Shown in pieces: positions 53,412-61,251 of a DNA stretch of 64,000 bases. Positions within the stretch are counted from its first letter, which is position 1, and every line of letters begins with the position of its first letter. Source of the stretch: Ruminococcus sp. UBA3280 (lineage in GTDB: Bacteria > Bacillota > Clostridia > Oscillospirales > Ruminococcaceae); NCBI GenBank assembly GCA_002362175.1, contig DETU01000001.1, positions 19,397 to 83,396 of the forward strand. Direction: 5' to 3'. Position numbers and translations under genes: made by a program. The notes below the pieces were generated by a model. That model was not told where the DNA came from. It made no database searches and saw only the letters and a program-made list of their open reading frames with translations.

Positions 53412-55376
53412 TTAACTTTCTGTTTTTATAACCTTTATTCCAAGTTCCTCCAATTTGCCCTTTAAAGTGTAATCAATATTTCCTTGATAATATAATATTT
53501 CTACATCATCAAGTGATAAATTACCATGATATTGAAGTTCAATATATTCTGCCATTGCTTCATGACAAAATTCTATATGATTTTCAACTAAACCATTATT
53601 GTATTTTGCAGAGGTCTCAATAGTTTTGCCTGTAAAATTATCTTGTGGAACTGCACATACAGACGGTTCCGAAACCTTTCCAGCAAATAATAAGCTTTTA
53701 TCTGTGATTCTGTTCAAAGAATCACCGACTGTAAAAGTTGTTCTGTCAAAAAGTTTATTTTTATCAAACTGAATTATAATTTCTCCATAATCAGAAGCTT
53801 CTTCATCTTCAAAGGAAATAGTTTTATCCTTACCAGCAAGAAATCCATATTTTTCAAAATCTCTGCCTTGAAGTTGAGAGGAATCAACTCCAAATAGTAT
53901 TTCAGATGCTTCTTTCCTTATTTCCGGGTTGAAAGCACCCATTGAACTTTGTGTTTCCATCTGATTTTTGAAATGCCTGTCATCTGAATCAAGAATAGTG
54001 TTTAATACACTTCCTCGAACTCTCATGCAGAAATCGCCATCATCAATCAAAGTTTTAAGTGCCTTTTCCACTGCCTCCTTATTTTCAGGTTTCATTATTT
54101 CTGTATTTTGGATTTTCTCCATATATGCAACTCTAGCTTTTTCATACCCTGACAGTGTTTTAGGTACTTTAATTGTACCATTATTCTCGACAGAAATCAA
54201 GTCATTTTGAATATGACTATTATTTGTATTAGTTTTACCATAATTCTGCTCTCTGAAATAATCCCTGTCCTGACCGGTCTGCCTTATGAAATCACGCATT
54301 TTGTCCTGTCGGTCTCTGAGGAGAGCGTTCGCATGATTCATACTTTCCTGCATTGCCTGCCTGAGTTCAGGGTCGTCTGCCTCCTCAACGGCGACTTTAA
54401 AAGCCGACTGTTCACGTTTTGCCGCCCTGATTTCCCTTTCATAACGTCGCTGAATCTGCGAAATTTCGTACTGACTGTACATCTTACCGTTGTACTCAAT
54501 ATTTTTTTCGTCCAGTTTTTCGAGCTGCTGAGGAGTGTACGCCGGTTCACTTATTCCCTCGAAGAACGGAAACCAGTCGTGACGGCAGTTCCAGCCGCCG
54601 AACCCCTCGCCCGTGCCGTAACCGATGTCGCCGGTTGAAAGATAGCCACGCCGTCCGGAAAGGCTCACAACTTTGCCCTGCCACCTTGCGTGTTCAGGTC
54701 TTGCACCTGCATGGGCGGTGATTTCCATGAGGTCACAACCCATTTCGCCGGCATTAATAAGCGAAATTTTTCGGACGGTCTGTCCGATACCTGTAAGTAC
54801 TGAACGTCTCACCGCGACTTCAATCCTGTCCCGTTTTCCCGAAGGATACAAAACAGAAATGCCGTCTTCTGCTGTCCTCCGGACAGCCTGTTTTATCGCC
54901 TCCTGATACGAAAAAGCACCGCTCACAACCTGCATATATGCCTGATTACAGGCGTTTATGTACTCCATCTGCGAAGCGTTTGCTGTCGTCAGCGTCAGAT
55001 TTTGCAGACTTCCGTTGCACTTCTCAATTCCCGCTTCAAGCGTCTGCAAAACCGCGTCAGACATCTTCACAACGCCCTCCAGCCCTGCCGCACGGTAACG
55101 CCTGTTGTCGTTCCCAATCGACTCAGAACCTGCATCTTCAAAAAGAGAATTCACCTGATTTCGCGACAAATCCGTATATTTTGAAATCTCGGCAATAATT
55201 TCTTCATAGAGCCTTCCCGACTCCCGAAGCTGTTTTGCCTGCCATTTCGTCGCCTCCGTAACGCCCCCCATACGCACGATACGACTCGCCATGTCCTCAA
55301 TAATCGCATTGTCGAGTTCTTCGTAAATTGTCGTAATCCGTTCGCAGAGACGGTCGTATTCAGAAGGTGGAATCAT
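53412..55376 (-). CDS. MuF-type minor head protein with C-terminal toxin-like domain
   Basis: I chose ATG 55376, 8 nt after GGGGG; a longer reading from 55439 overlaps the portal more. About 654 residues. The N-terminal 300 residues are the minor capsid 2/MuF domain (KWQAKQLRESGRLYEEIIAE, QEAIKQAVRRTAEDGIS, AVRRSVLTGIGQTVRKISL, HAGARPEHARWQGKVVSL with GGWNCRHDW). After a helical linker (to about 420) the last 240 residues form a distinct domain: FCMRVRGSVLNTIL, ETQSSMGAFNPEIRKEAS, RTTFTVGDSLN and MAEYIELQYHGNLSLDDVEI. That pattern resembles DUF3626/ADP-ribosyltransferase-like toxins (memory-based). DNA for this domain is AT-richer. It likely travels in the virion and enters with the DNA. Confidence 0.8.
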   Translation of the reverse strand: MIPPSEYDRLCERITTIYEELDNAIIEDMASRIVRMGGVTEATKWQAKQLRESGRLYEEIIAEISKYTDLSRNQVNSLFEDAGSESIGNDNRRYRAAGLEGVVKMSDAVLQTLEAGIEKCNGSLQNLTLTTANASQMEYINACNQAYMQVVSGAFSYQEAIKQAVRRTAEDGISVLYPSGKRDRIEVAVRRSVLTGIGQTVRKISLINAGEMGCDLMEITAHAGARPEHARWQGKVVSLSGRRGYLSTGDIGYGTGEGFGGWNCRHDWFPFFEGISEPAYTPQQLEKLDEKNIEYNGKMYSQYEISQIQRRYEREIRAAKREQSAFKVAVEEADDPELRQAMQESMNHANALLRDRQDKMRDFIRQTGQDRDYFREQNYGKTNTNNSHIQNDLISVENNGTIKVPKTLSGYEKARVAYMEKIQNTEIMKPENKEAVEKALKTLIDDGDFCMRVRGSVLNTILDSDDRHFKNQMETQSSMGAFNPEIRKEASEILFGVDSSQLQGRDFEKYGFLAGKDKTISFEDEEASDYGEIIIQFDKNKLFDRTTFTVGDSLNRITDKSLLFAGKVSEPSVCAVPQDNFTGKTIETSAKYNNGLVENHIEFCHEAMAEYIELQYHGNLSLDDVEILYYQGNIDYTLKGKLEELGIKVIKTES

Positions 55377-56706
55377 CGGCATTTCCCCCGAAAATTCGCC
55401 GTTTTTCAGGCATATACTTACTTGCCTCACTTTCCTCACAACCGAAATACCACGCTAAAAATTTCTCTCCCGAAAGCAGTCCGGCGGTCACCATCTGCAA
55501 ACGTCTCTGAAATTCCTTGTCCGTATCTTCAAGCACTCCGTCGCCGAAACTACACGTGATTTTCACGTCCCCGCTCTTTCTGTTTTCGTAGTAATCACGC
55601 AGATATTTCATGCCGTAAAGCGTTTCTTCCAGCGATATCCGGAGATTTTCCTGAATATCGCAGACCCTGCTGTGACTTCTCTGCTTGCTCGAGCGGATTT
55701 CCTCCGCCGTCTTCTCCACGCTGTCGACCTCCGAAAGAAATCCGTAACTCAGACCGCAGGCGTTTTCAATTCTCCTCATAATCTGATTGAACGCGTTAAA
55801 ATACGAAATATCGCGGATTTCGGGCGAATAGGTGTTGAAGATGCTGTTGTCGTTGCTGCCCGTTTTGCCGTAAGTATGGTACATACGTTCACGACCTTTC
55901 GGCAGAATCGGCTTTCCGTCCCTGAACCTGAAAAGGTCTTCACTTGCGTCAATCGCACGCTCCGAAGATTCAAGCTCCCACAAAATCCTCTCCCACTGAA
56001 TATCTGCGTCACGGATAAAGCCGACAGCGTCCGAAAATACCGATATTCCGAGCGATGAGCCGATGTCGACGCTGTTTGAGTCAGGTGTCCTGAACACCGA
56101 AAAAAGCGGTTGACGGACGTTTTCAAAAACCTTTTCTTTCGTCATTCCGCTCCATTCGGGAACTTCCTCCAGTCCACATTCAGCCCCGATAAACGAGGGA
56201 TTTCCCGACTTGAAACAGTAGTTTGTAACTTTGTGCGTCATATTCTTACGGTTATAGTCATGAACCTCAATCCGTGTATAACTTGTTTTGCCAATCGTTA
56301 CAGTCTCCGGACAAGCGATAGAATCGCACGAATCGTCCGTATATTTTATCGGCAGATATTCATTCTGTGGTACAATATCGACACGTGTCGTCCCGTCCCA
56401 GTAAGGCTTGAAAACCATTCCGCCGATTGCAAGACCAAAATCGAGTTTTCGGCGTAATTTCGGGATAAATCCCTGAAAAGCCCTGTCAAGTTCCTCGTCG
56501 TTTACGGAAACCGAAAATTCCTTCATTATCAGCCTTTTAAGTTCCTTTGCAACTACCGCCGGAATTTTCAGCGGTCGCACCCGTCCCGACTGCCATTCCG
56601 CGTCGTTCAGATAAAGTTTTTCCCAGAAAGCCATTTTCCGCGACATTTCGCCACTTATCAGGCATGGCACTTTTATTGCCGCCGCTATTTCCCTTGCGTC
56701 TGTCAA
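55360..56706 (-). CDS. Phage portal protein
   Basis: The 448-residue protein is the dodecameric ring through which DNA enters and leaves the head. Portal features include a basic N-terminal domain (FWEKLYLNDAEW, GRVRPLKIPAVVAKELKRLI), LDFGLAIGGMVFKPYWDG, VDIVPQNEYLPIKYTDDS, GFIRDADIQWERILWELESS, and a late SYGFLSEVDSVEKTAEEIRS clip/crown region. Start is TTG 56706 after GGAGGTG, coupled to the terminase stop. It resembles SPP1-type portals. Confidence 0.85.
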   Translation of the reverse strand: MTDAREIAAAIKVPCLISGEMSRKMAFWEKLYLNDAEWQSGRVRPLKIPAVVAKELKRLIMKEFSVSVNDEELDRAFQGFIPKLRRKLDFGLAIGGMVFKPYWDGTTRVDIVPQNEYLPIKYTDDSCDSIACPETVTIGKTSYTRIEVHDYNRKNMTHKVTNYCFKSGNPSFIGAECGLEEVPEWSGMTKEKVFENVRQPLFSVFRTPDSNSVDIGSSLGISVFSDAVGFIRDADIQWERILWELESSERAIDASEDLFRFRDGKPILPKGRERMYHTYGKTGSNDNSIFNTYSPEIRDISYFNAFNQIMRRIENACGLSYGFLSEVDSVEKTAEEIRSSKQRSHSRVCDIQENLRISLEETLYGMKYLRDYYENRKSGDVKITCSFGDGVLEDTDKEFQRRLQMVTAGLLSGEKFLAWYFGCEESEASKYMPEKRRIFGGNADDSTF

Positions 56707-57947
56707 CTGCCCTCACCTCCGAAATCCCTCAGTGTACGCCACATAATTGTTTTTACAAAATACCTCATATCGTCCATAGCGTGGTCATTTTCCTTGATTG
56801 GAACGTCCTTTCCCGATTTTTCGTCCCAGCGGTAAAGGGCGAATTCGCGGAGCGTATCACGGCAGTTTTCCGAAAAATGAAGCCGTCCGGCAGTCAGCAG
56901 ACTTGCAACGTTGCGAATGCCGTCAGCCACCGAATTATCGGCTTTTTTCACGCGGAATTGCCCGTGCCTGCGTATACATTCGATGAAACTCAGTGCCGAA
57001 GGGTCGACGATAACGTAGTTTATCTTTCCGGCAAGATTTCCGGCGAGCCGTTCGAGTTCCGAATAATGCTCCTCGTCAGTTTTCTGACTTTTTCGACGAC
57101 CGTCGTAATAACTTTCACGGATACGATAGCCGTGACCGTCCTCAGAGAGCAGCCAGAGTCCCATTGAACACGGATTCCTTGTGCCGTAATCAATGCTGAC
57201 GTAATATTCACCTTTCGGCAATATTTCGGGAATTCCGACGTTTTTCCGCCTGTCGAACATACTGTAGATTATCCCCTCGGCAACCACCCATTTCCCGAGA
57301 ATAAACCTCTCATAAAAAACGCCGGAATAAAGATTTTCGTAACGTTTTTTTATTTTCGGGTCGAGTGAAAAGTTGTCATTCATGTCGAAATGAAGGTAAA
57401 AAACGTTCTTTTCACGGCTTTTCCGAATCCACTCCTTGTAGAACCAATGTTCCGGCGAATCGGGGTTACAGTTGAACCAGAATTTTGAACCCTTTTCCGA
57501 ACATCTCGCTAAAGCCTGTTCCACGAAAGAACGTGGCATCAATGCGACCTCGTCGAACATAATCCCCGCAAGCGTCAGACCCTGCACAAGCTGACAACTG
57601 CTTTCATCTTTACCGCCGAAAAAATAGTATCTGTTTTTGTGTCCATACATCAAAATATCGAGGAAATTCCGGCTTAAATTCACCTTGATTTTCACAATGC
57701 CTTCCAGCCATTTCTGCATCGGTGTTATGACGTTTCTTTTCAGTGAACTGACTGTTTTTCCGCATAAAGCGAAATTCTGACTGCTGAAATTTTTCATGCT
57801 CCAGAGCACGAACCCGACCGTCATCGACATCGTTTTTCCGCTTCTCACCGAGCCGTCGCAGATTACAGCGTCATAATTTTTCGTGTCGGACTGCGACCAC
57901 CAGAGCATCGCCCGAAGCTGTTTCGGAGATAATTTTTCATACATCAT
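56703..57947 (-). CDS. Terminase large subunit
   Basis: The 414-residue packaging motor has Walker A (CDGSVRSGKT, about residue 30), Walker B (LAGIMFDEVALM), a coupling region, and nuclease residues in VSIDYGTRNPCSMGLW and VIVDPSALSF, plus a late DHAMDDMRYFV. Length and motifs fit the PBSX/T4-like TerL group rather than classic Mu gp28. It overlaps both neighbours by 4 nt. ATG 57947 has only a weak ribosome binding site, suggesting coupling. Confidence 0.9.
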   Translation of the reverse strand: MMYEKLSPKQLRAMLWWSQSDTKNYDAVICDGSVRSGKTMSMTVGFVLWSMKNFSSQNFALCGKTVSSLKRNVITPMQKWLEGIVKIKVNLSRNFLDILMYGHKNRYYFFGGKDESSCQLVQGLTLAGIMFDEVALMPRSFVEQALARCSEKGSKFWFNCNPDSPEHWFYKEWIRKSREKNVFYLHFDMNDNFSLDPKIKKRYENLYSGVFYERFILGKWVVAEGIIYSMFDRRKNVGIPEILPKGEYYVSIDYGTRNPCSMGLWLLSEDGHGYRIRESYYDGRRKSQKTDEEHYSELERLAGNLAGKINYVIVDPSALSFIECIRRHGQFRVKKADNSVADGIRNVASLLTAGRLHFSENCRDTLREFALYRWDEKSGKDVPIKENDHAMDDMRYFVKTIMWRTLRDFGGEGS

Positions 57948-58285
57948 TTTTTCAGACCGTCCTCAATAATTTCAAATAAGTTAGACAGGTGTCTATCTTC
58001 TGAACCAACGGTATTTCCGGACAAAACGTCATTTATAGTTTTTGAGATTTCAGTTTCCGCCGAAATAATCTCACGGTTTTCCTTCAGAAATTCGTAAAGT
58101 TCAAGATGACGTTTTCTGAATTCCTCTGCAATTTCCTTTCGCCGACATTGTTCGGAAGTATTCAGAAAAGTCTTTAAAAACGCCTTGAAATCGGAGAAAT
58201 CAGCCTTTTCGACTGGTGTCGGAAAACTTCCGTTCTTCTTCGTTCCTTCGTAAAGCATTTTTACACTTTTTTTTCTTATGTTCAA
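57944..58285 (-). CDS. Hypothetical phage protein upstream of TerL
   Basis: The start is uncertain. TTG 58285 has AAGGGCGG upstream; ATG 58258 is an alternative. The protein of about 104-113 residues is helical and acidic (FSDFKAFLKTFLNTSEQCRR, HLELYEFLKENREIISAETE). It overlaps TerL by 4 nt. It could be a small terminase subunit by position, but DUF3486 upstream fits that role better. Inside the gene lies TTAGACAGGTGTCTAT, a copy of a site also found at 60778. Confidence 0.55.
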   Translation of the reverse strand: MNIRKKSVKMLYEGTKKNGSFPTPVEKADFSDFKAFLKTFLNTSEQCRRKEIAEEFRKRHLELYEFLKENREIISAETEISKTINDVLSGNTVGSEDRHLSNLFEIIEDGLKK

Positions 58286-58479
58286 AATCCGCCCTTCTTT
58301 CCGCACAAAAATAAGGCGTAAAAACGCCCGTAATTCCGCTTGTATAATTCGACCGCCAGCCTTTTTCAAACGCCCTGAAACGCCTTTAAACAGCACTTAA
58401 ACGGTCTTTTGGGTATGCGTTGCTATTCGGACTTTTCTGAATTGAAAATCCGTTCTGAAAAATATGCCGTGTGCCTTCG

Positions 58480-59007
58480 TCAGTCGGGACGAATCAACCG
58501 CAATGACTCCCTCACACTGTTTTCCGTTTTCCTCACAGGCAGGATAATCGTGTGCCTTTTTCCGCAAAGTTCCAGCCCGATTCCCGCACGCCTCTGCCTC
58601 AGGTCTATGAAAGTGATTCTCTCCTCATACTTTTTCAGTATTCCGGAAACCACCTTTTTAGTGCCGTCCGCCATAACTTCAATCTCCGATGCCCTTACCG
58701 CCTCACCGCCGTTATTCAGCAACATAACGTACTTTTTTTCATCATCAGGCAGTGGCTCGGGGTATTCCGCACCCAGAATCCTCACAACTTCCCTCACCGA
58801 CCTTATCAGCCGGTAATTTTCCACAGTCATCTCACATTCCACAAAAACATACTGCGGAAAAATCGGCTTTATCCTCGTCTTTTCACCGCTTTTGTTCCTC
58901 AGAATCACTTCCTCCTTCGGCAAAAAAACGGTAATCCCCATTTCCTCCAGAGCCTCCCGGACCTTGCTTTCCTTGTCAAATTTCACCTGCAAAACGTAAA
59001 TTTCCAC
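58480..59007 (-). CDS. Phage NusG-family antitermination factor
   Basis: The 175-residue protein has an NGN domain (YVLQVKFDKESKVREALEEM, VFLPKEEVILRNKSGEKTRI, FPQYVFVECEMTVENYRLI) and a C-terminal KOW-type domain (VVSGILKKYEERITFIDLRQ, RAGIGLELCGKRHTIIL). It is a specialised NusG paralogue like LoaP/RfaH rather than the housekeeping copy. It starts at GTG 59007 (GGAGGTG upstream). It sits at the head of the structural operon, where it could let RNA polymerase read through the long late transcript and hairpins such as 52985-53015. Confidence 0.85.
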   Translation of the reverse strand: MEIYVLQVKFDKESKVREALEEMGITVFLPKEEVILRNKSGEKTRIKPIFPQYVFVECEMTVENYRLIRSVREVVRILGAEYPEPLPDDEKKYVMLLNNGGEAVRASEIEVMADGTKKVVSGILKKYEERITFIDLRQRRAGIGLELCGKRHTIILPVRKTENSVRESLRLIRPD

Positions 59008-59010
59008 CTC

Positions 59011-59550
59011 TCACACCTCCTCCGTTTTCATTTTCAGAAACTTCTTCACTTCCCTGTAAAGTTCCGGTTTTTCCTCTGCCATAGCCTCAAAAATCAGCGA
59101 CCGGAACTGTTCAAGACCCATTTCAAGCACCTCTTTGTTCTGAACGTCCGCACGCCTTTTGACCGCAACCGCACGTGTCAGTGCAGATGTGTGCCGGATT
59201 AAAGCGTCCATGTCCCTGCCTGCGATTTCCGACTCGCCCATTTCATTAACTGAATTAATCAGCCTGTTTCCTGCGATTCTCAGGATTCCTTCCGTAACGT
59301 CAAGATTCGGATAACGCTCCGTTTCCTCCATAATCGCACGGAAATTTTCCTGACTCATTCGCAGAGAATCGAGCGTACTCATAAGATTTTTGGCGTATCG
59401 CCCCACCGAAGCCGTCGAAACGCTCACCCCGTGCGACTTTATGTAATCGACGATTTCGCGGTAATATGCACCCGCCCTAATCATCTCGTCGACCGCCTCC
59501 CTCACCGGAGGGTCAAGCTTGTCAATCTTTGAATGTTTCCTGTTTTTCAC
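59011..59550 (-). CDS. DUF3486 (Mu gp27-like) protein, probable small terminase
   Basis: The 179-residue protein has KIDKLDPPVREAVDEMIRAG and YREIVDYIKSHGVSVSTASVGRY at the N-terminus: a DNA-binding helix-turn-helix typical of DUF3486. A helical middle (LRMSQENFRAIMEETERYPN) and a basic C-terminus follow. In Mu this family (gp27) is the small terminase partner. Start is GTG 59550 after AGGCGGTG. It confirms the Mu-like nature of the prophage. Confidence 0.85.
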   Translation of the reverse strand: MKNRKHSKIDKLDPPVREAVDEMIRAGAYYREIVDYIKSHGVSVSTASVGRYAKNLMSTLDSLRMSQENFRAIMEETERYPNLDVTEGILRIAGNRLINSVNEMGESEIAGRDMDALIRHTSALTRAVAVKRRADVQNKEVLEMGLEQFRSLIFEAMAEEKPELYREVKKFLKMKTEEV

Positions 59551-59561
59551 GAAATCACCGC

Positions 59562-59897
59562 CTAAACGTCAATACATTCGTCCGACTTCACGCAGGCAAT
59601 AATTTTTATTCCCTCCGCCGAAACCTTGGCTTCAATCTCCTCAAAATCGCAGTCAGCGAGGGTTGTCGGCTGTTTATCGCGGATATTCCTCATATTCACG
59701 TACCCCGATTCCGAAAGATAATTCACGCTGTCCCTCAGTTCCGATTCAGTCATAGACGGCTCAAGGGCGTACCTCAGTTCCGTAAGTGCGACATATTTAG
59801 TACGCAGAAGATTTATTCCTTTCAGTACTATTCCATTATTTCTGAAAGTCTTTTTTTGTCTGATTCTGCTCTGCATTTCTTCAAAGTCCAATTTCAA
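59562..59897 (-). CDS. Mu gp26-like winged-helix protein
   Basis: The 111-residue protein contains LEPSMTESELRDSVNYLSES and GYVNMRNIRDKQPTTLADC, a winged-helix arrangement with a late IIACVKSDECIDV strand. In Mu-like phages small proteins of this kind lie just before the DUF3486 gene. TTG codons at 59897 or 59891 could start it; GAGGAG is close to both. A DNA-binding or packaging accessory role is possible. Confidence 0.55.
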   Translation of the reverse strand: MKLDFEEMQSRIRQKKTFRNNGIVLKGINLLRTKYVALTELRYALEPSMTESELRDSVNYLSESGYVNMRNIRDKQPTTLADCDFEEIEAKVSAEGIKIIACVKSDECIDV

Positions 59898-60199
59898 TCA
59901 CTCCTCTGAAGCCGGTCAATCTTGTTTTCCAGACGTGTCATCACACGGATAAAATCCTCATTTTTGGTAGTATGTTCCTTGATGTAGTCCAGACTGCTTT
60001 CCAGCTTCCGCATCGTCTCCTTGATTTCACTCACTTCCGCCTTTGTCGCATACTTTTCAGTCAGCATATACTGTTCCTCACGGTTTTTCCTCACTTCCGA
60101 TTCAAGCCTTTCCGTCTTCTTCATAGTCCGCCCAAGCAGACCGCCGATTATACTTATTAATACAAATATCGCAAGTAAAATTATATTTCCCGTTTCCAA
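59894..60199 (-). CDS. Membrane-anchored coiled-coil phage protein (DUF2730-like)
   Basis: I favour TTG 60199 because GGACGGTG lies upstream; TTG 60214 is the alternative. The product of about 101 residues has an N-terminal membrane helix (IILLAIFVLISIIGGLLG) and a long coiled coil (ERLESEVRKNREEQ, ETMRKLESSLDYIKEHTT). The layout resembles Mu gp25/DUF2730. Such a protein might be a holin or spanin-like component, but topology alone does not prove it. It overlaps the next gene by 4 nt. Confidence 0.6.
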   Translation of the reverse strand: METGNIILLAIFVLISIIGGLLGRTMKKTERLESEVRKNREEQYMLTEKYATKAEVSEIKETMRKLESSLDYIKEHTTKNEDFIRVMTRLENKIDRLQRSD

Positions 60200-60293
60200 A
60201 TTCTCACCGTCCAAAAAAAACGCTATAACCGGTTTTCCCGATTATAGCATGAAATTTTGCAGAATTCCACCGCAGAATTACGGGAAAATTCTG

Positions 60294-60554
60294 TTATCTG
60301 AAAAGAATATTTCTGATTGAAGATTCAGACAGATTGTACTCAACAGCAAGCTTTTTTATGTTTTTTCCGTCGAATTTACGCTTTATTTCGGCATTTCTTT
60401 CACCCCTCGCCAGTGTATCCGACTTTTTGATATACACCCGACTCCCTCCGCAATACTTCACAAGTTTTATGTAAGCCTCCAGCCCCAATGCCTCAGCAAG
60501 CTCCCTGTCCTCACCCGTCAGCTGTTCCAGATTAAAATTTTTTTCAATATCCAA
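60294..60554 (-). CDS. mor: Mor-family transcription activator
   Basis: I favour TTG 60554 with GGAGG 8 nt upstream; a longer reading starts at 60569. The 86-residue protein contains ELAEALGLEAYIKLVKYCGG, SRVYIKKSDTL, RNAEIKRKFDGKNIKKLAV and EYNLSESSIRNILF, the dimerisation, beta-strand and helix-turn-helix parts of Mor/C activators. In Mu, Mor turns on middle transcription. It is slightly shorter than Mu Mor. A sigma70-type promoter precedes it, with four repeated sites further upstream. Confidence 0.85.
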   Translation of the reverse strand: MDIEKNFNLEQLTGEDRELAEALGLEAYIKLVKYCGGSRVYIKKSDTLARGERNAEIKRKFDGKNIKKLAVEYNLSESSIRNILFR

Positions 60555-60577
60555 CTCAATCACCTCCAAAAATAAAT

Positions 60578-60609
60578 TAAACGGCAGACCGCTGAAAATC
60601 TGCCGTTTC
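60578..60609 (-). promoter_or_regulatory. Leader hairpin before mor
   Basis: AAACGGCAGA and TCTGCCGTTT form a 10-bp stem in the mor leader, followed by AATTTATTTTTGG. It may act as an attenuator or stabilise the message; the T-run is imperfect. Confidence 0.55.
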
Positions 60610-60647
60610 GGAATAAAAAGAATGGAAATAATTTTGACACCTTATTC

Positions 60648-60676
60648 ATTATACCACATTTTCAGCCCTTTTTCAA
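60648..60676 (-). promoter_or_regulatory. Promoter of mor
   Basis: TTGAAA and TATAAT on the minus strand are separated by 17 bp, about 95 bp before the mor start and directly below the repeated sites at 60707-60790. Confidence 0.7.
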
Positions 60677-60706
60677 TACAAAAACCGGATATTATGTACG
60701 TTTTTT

Positions 60707-60790
60707 GACTACAGTCTATTTCACATTTTCGACTACAGTCTGTTTTATACTTTTTTGACTATAGTCTATTTTACGTTTTAGACAGGTGTC
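60707..60790. promoter_or_regulatory. Four phased GAC-N4-GTC inverted-repeat sites
   Basis: GACTACAGTC (60707), GACTACAGTC (60731), GACTATAGTC (60757) and GACAGGTGTC (60781) occur at 24, 26 and 24 bp start-to-start spacing, each followed by TNTTT. They are palindromic and lie upstream of the mor promoter, between it and an HTH gene, so they look like operator sites for a phage regulator. Confidence 0.75.
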
Positions 60791-60797
60791 TATTTTT

Positions 60798-61010
60798 TTA
60801 CATCACCTCTGCCGTCTGCAAATCCTCAACATGACAACCGAAAAATTTCGCCATTTTCCAGTAAGTAACCTTTGAAACAACGCCCATATTTAGGGCTTTG
60901 TAGAGAATTTCCGCACTTATGCCCGTCTCTCTGCTCAACTGCTGAATGGTGAGAATTTCCCGCTCCCTCATCAGCCTGTAAAGCACTTCAATATTCAAAA
61001 TTATCCGCAA
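60798..61010 (-). CDS. Small HTH phage regulator
   Basis: I favour TTG 61010 with AAAGGAG 8 nt upstream; GTG 61019 is the alternative. The product of about 70 residues has a helix-turn-helix (ILTIQQLSRETGISAEILYK, ALNMGVVSKVTYWKMAKFF) followed by GCHVEDLQT. It resembles small MerR/XRE-like DNA-binding proteins without an effector domain. Its stop lies 7 nt from the repeated sites at 60707-60790, so it may bind them. Confidence 0.7.
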   Translation of the reverse strand: MRIILNIEVLYRLMREREILTIQQLSRETGISAEILYKALNMGVVSKVTYWKMAKFFGCHVEDLQTAEVM

Positions 61011-61248
61011 TTCTTCCACTCCTTTCTTTCAGACAATCCGCCGGAATTTCGCACGGAATTTTGTTATATTTGCATTTCTTGCAGTTCCCCTTCTCGCGAT
61101 TTATTAGTATAGCACGCTCTGCCGCCTCTGAAAATTGCCTTTCCGTCTTATAGAATTTGCAGTTTTTCGCCTCTCCCATGCACTTCTTGCCGACCAGAAT
61201 CATGCAATATCGGCTCACTCCCGCGAACTTGCACCTTTCATTTTCCAT
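60988..61248 (-). CDS. Cys-rich small phage protein
   Basis: The 86-residue protein has nine cysteines in a regular pattern (CKFAGVSRYCMILVGKKC, NCKFYKTERQFSEAAERAI, NCKKCKYNKIPCEI), which suggests zinc binding. It is related in pattern to the decayed ICE protein at 29555-29798 (CxFA, YRC, KC, CxFYK, RAI, CxxCKY, PC). ATG 61248 has GGAGG with 8 nt spacing. It lies 4 nt after the MuB-like gene and overlaps the HTH gene. The function is unknown. Confidence 0.65.
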   Translation of the reverse strand: MENERCKFAGVSRYCMILVGKKCMGEAKNCKFYKTERQFSEAAERAILINREKGNCKKCKYNKIPCEIPADCLKERSGRIADNFEY

Positions 61249-61251
61249 TTT

